From Myxosarcina sp. GA_180221_E-2-1-MAG-40_15 (GTDB lineage Bacteria; Cyanobacteriota; Cyanobacteriia; Cyanobacteriales; Xenococcaceae), in the NCBI GenBank assembly GCA_020692205.1, contig JAIMKV010000039.1:1-45403 (forward strand): a DNA stretch of 45,403 bases, in the 5' to 3' direction. The translations under genes were made by a program, and so were the position numbers. Below are positions 42,257 to 45,403 of this stretch, one piece after another. Numbering within the stretch: the first letter of the stretch is position 1; every line of letters begins with the position of its first letter. The notes under the pieces were generated by a model. That model saw nothing but the letters and a program-made list of their open reading frames with translations, had not been told where the DNA came from and did no database searches.

Positions 42257-42922
42257 TTACCAATGAATTTGACTCAAAATGTAGCGCAGACGATCATAAT
42301 CATCTTTCAACAGAGTACTCAAGGTTCGACCAACATTAACTAACCAATCTCGATTTGCCTGACGCAGACGATAAACATCTCTGACTGATGCTGCAACTAA
42401 GGACTCAACTGGTATATCTTTAGCTTGTAACAGAGTTCTAAGGAAGTCTAATTTTTCGGTGAAGTGAACTACTTCTGCGGCATCACAATGATAAACCGAT
42501 TGGTGAATCTGAGGCGGACGAGGCGGTAAGTATTGATATACCTGACCTAAACTGGCACTGTTGCCATTCAATTTATGAGGAGCTTCAAAACCGACGATCG
42601 CTGCTTTAAATTCGGTTTTAAGCATGGCAAAAATCTGAGGCTGCTGTTCTCGTAATTCTTCAAGGGATAGACCTAAAGCCCTAGCACGATGGACTGAATC
42701 AATCGGGCTAGTGGTGACGTAGGTAACTACAGCAAAAATTTTATTACCAGATTCTTCATCAAAAGATTTAATCCAGCTACCAAATGGTGGCATTATAGGA
42801 AACTTCAGATCTTCTGGTTCGAGACATTGAGCTAAATATTGTGTTGTAGAAGTTTCGATCACCTCACCAATATGTTGGGGATGGCGATCGTCAACTGTAA
42901 ATTGAGGCAGGGGAAGACGCAT
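42257..42922 (-). CDS. HAS-barrel domain protein (conserved cyanobacterial)
   Basis: A 221-residue protein. The opening IGEVIETSTTQYLAQC and FAVVTYVTTSPID fit the HAS-barrel, the small beta-barrel seen at the N-terminus of HerA-type translocases. The later YLPPRPPQIHQSVY and C-terminal helices match stand-alone cyanobacterial proteins of this type. No ATPase domain follows, so it is not HerA itself. The function is unknown. It is downstream of the GT4 gene (114 bases) on the same strand and convergent with the olefin synthase (35 bases). Confidence 0.75.
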   Translation of the reverse strand: MRLPLPQFTVDDRHPQHIGEVIETSTTQYLAQCLEPEDLKFPIMPPFGSWIKSFDEESGNKIFAVVTYVTTSPIDSVHRARALGLSLEELREQQPQIFAMLKTEFKAAIVGFEAPHKLNGNSASLGQVYQYLPPRPPQIHQSVYHCDAAEVVHFTEKLDFLRTLLQAKDIPVESLVAASVRDVYRLRQANRDWLVNVGRTLSTLLKDDYDRLRYILSQIHW

Positions 42923-43036
42923 TTATTAAATGATCAAAGACGAGGGATAAGATAATAAGGATCCGAAAATAACTAGAGTAACATCTTCTTAATTTGCTGG
43001 ATTGATTGAGGAAGCCCGCATAAAAAGTTGTAAGGC

Positions 43037-44176
43037 TCAATCCTTTGATGCTTTTTGATACACAAGTTTGATTTTTTGCGCGATCGCCTGCCAATGGTAA
43101 TTCCCTTGAACATAGTTTAAACAAGCTTGACTGCTAGGTAAAATGCGATCGCCTGATAGAGCTTCCATAATTCCTCGCGCTAGTTGTTCTGGGTTATAGC
43201 CTGCAAAAACTAAATCCTCAGACAATGGTCGAAGTATTTCAGGAATACCACCAACAGGAGTTCCTAATACAGGGGTACCAGCAGCTAAAGATTCTACTAC
43301 AATCAACCCAAAACCTTCTAAGGCAACAGTGGGAACAACGGAAAAGTTAGCAGCACGATAACATAATGGTAGCTGTTCGTCGGGAATATAGCCTAGTAGT
43401 TTGACGTTATCGGTTAATTCTAATTCAGTAATTTGAGTTTGGAGGGTTTGGGCTAAAGCACCTTTCCCAGCCAGATAGAGCAAAATATCGGGATAGCGAT
43501 CGCGTACCTGTACCATTGCAGTAATCAGGTTTTCTAATCCCATGCGTTTAGCTAGACGACGGATACAGAAGATAATTGCTCTGTCTTGATGCCAATTGAG
43601 TTGGCTACGAGCTTCGGTGCGGGAGGGGCTAATATTAAAGTGATCAATGTCTACACCACCAGGGATAATGTGAATTTTTTCTAGAGGTACTTGATATTCT
43701 TGGTGAAGGATATCGCGGAAGGTTTGCGAAAGGACGATAAATTGAGAGGAACGACGATAAACGGCTTTTTCTATTTGTTTTTTGAGCCAAATTGCGATTG
43801 GCTTGGGCTTTTCTACATCGCTTTCTAAAGCCCAAGGACCATGAAAGTGTGTAACCAGGGGGATATTGGAAAGTTGGTTAAGAATAGGAAAGGTATAAAG
43901 GGCAAAGTGTGATACAAGCAGATCGTATTGATTATCTTGAAGATTTTGCCCAAAAGCGGTTCTCATTTTGAGCCAGCGTTGAGGGAGGGAGTCTGTAGGA
44001 GATGCAAAGGCTTGAACTTGTCCGTTGCTGTCTTGGCCCACTCGATCTGAACCGACTAATAAGCCTGTGATCTTGATATCTGCTGGAGGTAGATATTTAT
44101 AGCAGTCGTAGTAGTAGCGATCAAGTCCTCCAGGGCGATCGCCAAACCATTCCATTCCTATTTGTAGTGTTTTCAT
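43037..44176 (-). CDS. Family 4 glycosyltransferase (GT-B fold)
   Basis: A 379-residue cytoplasmic retaining glycosyltransferase. The N-terminal Rossmann half opens with GMEWFGDRPGGLDRYYY, whose Gly-Gly loop binds the acceptor. The C-terminal half has HIIPGGVDIDHF (about 169-180), the nucleotide-sugar motif EGFGLIVVE with the E-x7-E pair (287-295) and GTPVGGIPEI (305-314). These are GT4 hallmarks; the sugar cannot be told. It starts 15 bases after hepT. A broken copy of its first 65 bases lies upstream at 45005-45069. Confidence 0.92.
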   Translation of the reverse strand: MKTLQIGMEWFGDRPGGLDRYYYDCYKYLPPADIKITGLLVGSDRVGQDSNGQVQAFASPTDSLPQRWLKMRTAFGQNLQDNQYDLLVSHFALYTFPILNQLSNIPLVTHFHGPWALESDVEKPKPIAIWLKKQIEKAVYRRSSQFIVLSQTFRDILHQEYQVPLEKIHIIPGGVDIDHFNISPSRTEARSQLNWHQDRAIIFCIRRLAKRMGLENLITAMVQVRDRYPDILLYLAGKGALAQTLQTQITELELTDNVKLLGYIPDEQLPLCYRAANFSVVPTVALEGFGLIVVESLAAGTPVLGTPVGGIPEILRPLSEDLVFAGYNPEQLARGIMEALSGDRILPSSQACLNYVQGNYHWQAIAQKIKLVYQKASKD

Positions 44177-44191
44177 CTACCTTTTATATCG

Positions 44192-44656
44192 TTACTGCAA
44201 AGCTGCAAAAAACCGATCAAGATCTTGTTCGAGATAAGAATAGAGTTGTCGGGCTTTGTTAAGGTTAATTTGAAGTTGTTCGTAGTCAATGGGAACTCCA
44301 TAAGCGTGACGAAAAAAGTGTCGGAATCCACGTAGACTATTTAACAACAAGTAGCCTTCTTGAGCAAGAAAAGCGGGACGAATACCAGGGATTTCTTGAG
44401 ACATTCGCTGTAATAATAAGCTATGCCAGCGAGCAGTGTCGGCAATTTGATTTTCAAAATGGGCTGCTACTAGTTTCAGCAAATCTTCGATAGCGTTGTA
44501 GATATTATGGATTTGATAAGCTACGCTTTCTAATCGGACAAGATCGTCGGGTTTAAGTCCTCTAGCGCGTTCCCCTAAAGGCTCGGAAATTGCTTTAATG
44601 ACCGTCATTTGGGTATTTAAGTCGGTTTTTAAAACAATTAGAGCATTTTTGTCCAC
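44192..44656 (-). CDS. hepT: HepT-like HEPN ribonuclease toxin
   Basis: A 154-residue all-helical HEPN protein. The catalytic RX4HXY motif is intact: Arg112, His117, Tyr119 (read RHFFRHAY). In HepT of Shewanella this Tyr is the residue that the MntA antitoxin AMPylates to silence RNase activity. I chose the GTG start at 44656, which has GGAGGG seven bases upstream and overlaps the mntA stop by 19 bases; a farther start would lengthen it by 13 residues without support. The gene pair is mntA then hepT, translationally coupled. Some relatives of this length are called HepT-like only. Confidence 0.85.
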   Translation of the reverse strand: MDKNALIVLKTDLNTQMTVIKAISEPLGERARGLKPDDLVRLESVAYQIHNIYNAIEDLLKLVAAHFENQIADTARWHSLLLQRMSQEIPGIRPAFLAQEGYLLLNSLRGFRHFFRHAYGVPIDYEQLQINLNKARQLYSYLEQDLDRFFAALQ

Positions 44657-44994
44657 AAAATTCCCTCCTGACGAATCCGATGGGCAAACGGACATTTAGA
44701 CAACTCAATTAAATCTACCTCTCTTGCTGTTGCTTCGACTAGAGCAGTCATGGCTAAAAATAAACACTCTGGAGCGATCGATTCTACTGCTAAATCGATA
44801 TCTGATTGTGGCTTAAATTGATGGGGACGAGTCAAAGAACCAAACAAATAAGCGCGATCAATTCCATATTGATTTCCATTACATTCGAGCCACTGTTGCA
44901 CCTGTTTGAGTATTTTTTGGCGTTCCTGTTCTAAAGCTTCCTTGCGTTTGATTAAAGCTTCATCTAAAAGGTAAGTGTTAAATTGACTGTTCAT
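44638..44994 (-). CDS. mntA: MntA-type nucleotidyltransferase antitoxin
   Basis: A 118-residue minimal nucleotidyltransferase. FGSLTRP (51-57), then SDIDLAVE with Asp65 and Asp67, make the GSx(n)DxD core. The spacing is 11 residues where 10 is usual. The third acidic strand is VDLIEL near 93-98. An N-terminal helix of about 45 residues precedes the core. It is expected to AMPylate the adjacent HepT. On its minus-strand upstream side lies TATAAT (complement of 45001-45006), only seven bases before the ATG, so any promoter there would give an almost leaderless message. Confidence 0.85.
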   Translation of the reverse strand: MNSQFNTYLLDEALIKRKEALEQERQKILKQVQQWLECNGNQYGIDRAYLFGSLTRPHQFKPQSDIDLAVESIAPECLFLAMTALVEATAREVDLIELSKCPFAHRIRQEGILWTKML

Positions 44995-45004
44995 AGGAAC
45001 ATTA

Positions 45005-45069
45005 TAGTAGCGATAGCCTTGGAGGACTAGATCGCCAAACTATTCCATTCCTATTTGTAGTGTTTTCAT
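45005..45069 (-). pseudogene. Broken duplicate of the first 65 bases of the GT4 gene, with an internal inversion
   Basis: 45005-45069 aligns without gaps to 44112-44176, which encodes the N-terminus of the GT4 protein. The first 26 or so codon-positions agree apart from one change that turns the Trp10 codon into TAG. A 15-base block (45015-45029) does not match directly but its reverse complement does (shared core AGTCCTCCA). That block is bounded in the intact gene by GCGATC and GATCGC, an inverted pair. The MntA/HepT pair lies between intact gene and copy. Confidence 0.85.
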
Positions 45070-45403
45070 ATTAAATAAAAAACAATTTCTAATTCAATGA
45101 GTAATTCATGCTCAGTAATAAAATGATAATTAGTTGCTTTAAAGCATTCAAATTTAACGATTTTGGTGATAAATTGAAGCAGGCGGTTAGATAGTATTTT
45201 ATTAAATACTAATTTTTATAGCTTAAAGATCATGTTGTTTGTTACCATAAAACATAGCCTTTAGTCAATACCGAGCAAGAATTCAAGGTAATTGAGTTTC
45301 AATTTTTTCTTATCTATCAACTCTTTTTTTTATTAAATTGTCATAAATACTTTAGAAGAGATGCCATGAGCGTGCCGCTCACAACCCAGGGATGAAAATA
45401 TGG
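45070..45403. other. Right-edge region without an assignable gene
   Basis: AT-rich. On the minus strand a frame of about 40 codons (ending near 45073; reads FECFKATNY and HELLIELEIVF) looks protein-like but has no start and I do not recognise it. A second minus-strand frame enters from the right edge and stops near 45345 (reads HPWVVSGTLMASLLKYL); it could be the 3' end of a gene outside the window. Confidence 0.35.

Noticed and set aside
42257-42922. HerA-type DNA translocase or defence gene next to the toxin-antitoxin pair
   Set aside because: Only a HAS-barrel-like part is present; no Walker motifs exist, so there is no basis for a defence island.
45367-45403. Start of a plus-strand gene at the right edge (ATG at 45367)
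   Set aside because: The frame stops after nine codons; the minus strand is a better, though unproven, candidate.

Overview
This is a stretch of cyanobacterial chromosome. The evidence is the very frequent HIP1 palindrome (GCGATCGC and its extensions), heptanucleotide short tandem repeats, low GC, and cyanobacterial gene families (DUF760, HAS-barrel, PATAN response regulator, group 2 sigma factor, ChaB/CbpA stress genes, an olefin synthase). The large modular synthase, signalling genes and gene debris suggest a large-genome unicellular or colonial lineage (Pleurocapsa-, Stanieria- or Cyanothece-like). The genus cannot be fixed from the sequence. I saw no rRNA, tRNA, CRISPR array or intact insertion sequence.

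Layout. 0.1-3.6 kb: a periplasmic HtrA-type protease (minus strand), then an SAM methyltransferase and a Rossmann reductase. 3.8-8.4 kb: a stress-flavoured group with ChaB, an acidic small protein, a dead hsp20 gene, CbpA plus a CbpM-like partner, a GSP17M-like protein and a small membrane protein. 8.5-11.3 kb (minus): a double-domain KaiC paralogue followed by a histidine kinase with a degenerate receiver. 11.5-12.8 kb: a 17-unit heptamer array that supplies the stop codon of a DUF5895 gene. 12.8-16.7 kb: a compact cluster of glycosyltransferase 2, NodS-like methyltransferase, PIG-L deacetylase and an acyl-CoA-dehydrogenase-like flavoprotein, a candidate undescribed biosynthetic system. 16.8-17.4 kb: remnants of an AraC regulator and a DUF4383 membrane protein.

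17.4-20.1 kb (minus): an S9 peptidase closely followed by a strikingly eukaryote-like phosphatidylinositol synthase. 20.9-26.8 kb: group 2 sigma factor, DUF760, MutT overlapping a PATAN-REC regulator, Tgt, an unknown protein and CobS. 26.8-33.7 kb: RecJ, a diguanylate cyclase with an ethylene-receptor-like membrane domain lacking the copper-ligand cysteine, an SRPBCC protein and a triple-repeat membrane channel. 34.0-42.2 kb: a single-polypeptide olefin synthase (FAAL-ACP-KS-AT-KR-ACP-ST-TE), expected to convert fatty acids to terminal alkenes. 42.3-45.0 kb (minus): MntA/HepT toxin-antitoxin pair, a GT4 glycosyltransferase and a HAS-barrel protein. A broken copy of the GT4 5' end, carrying a micro-inversion, lies on the far side of the toxin-antitoxin pair.

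Two themes recur. Repeats abut or form the 3' ends of genes (two stop codons lie inside repeats). Lipid and glycan chemistry is well represented (olefin synthase, PI synthase, the GT2/NodS/PIG-L/flavoprotein cluster, GT4). All functions are read from motifs and remembered families; no database search was possible.
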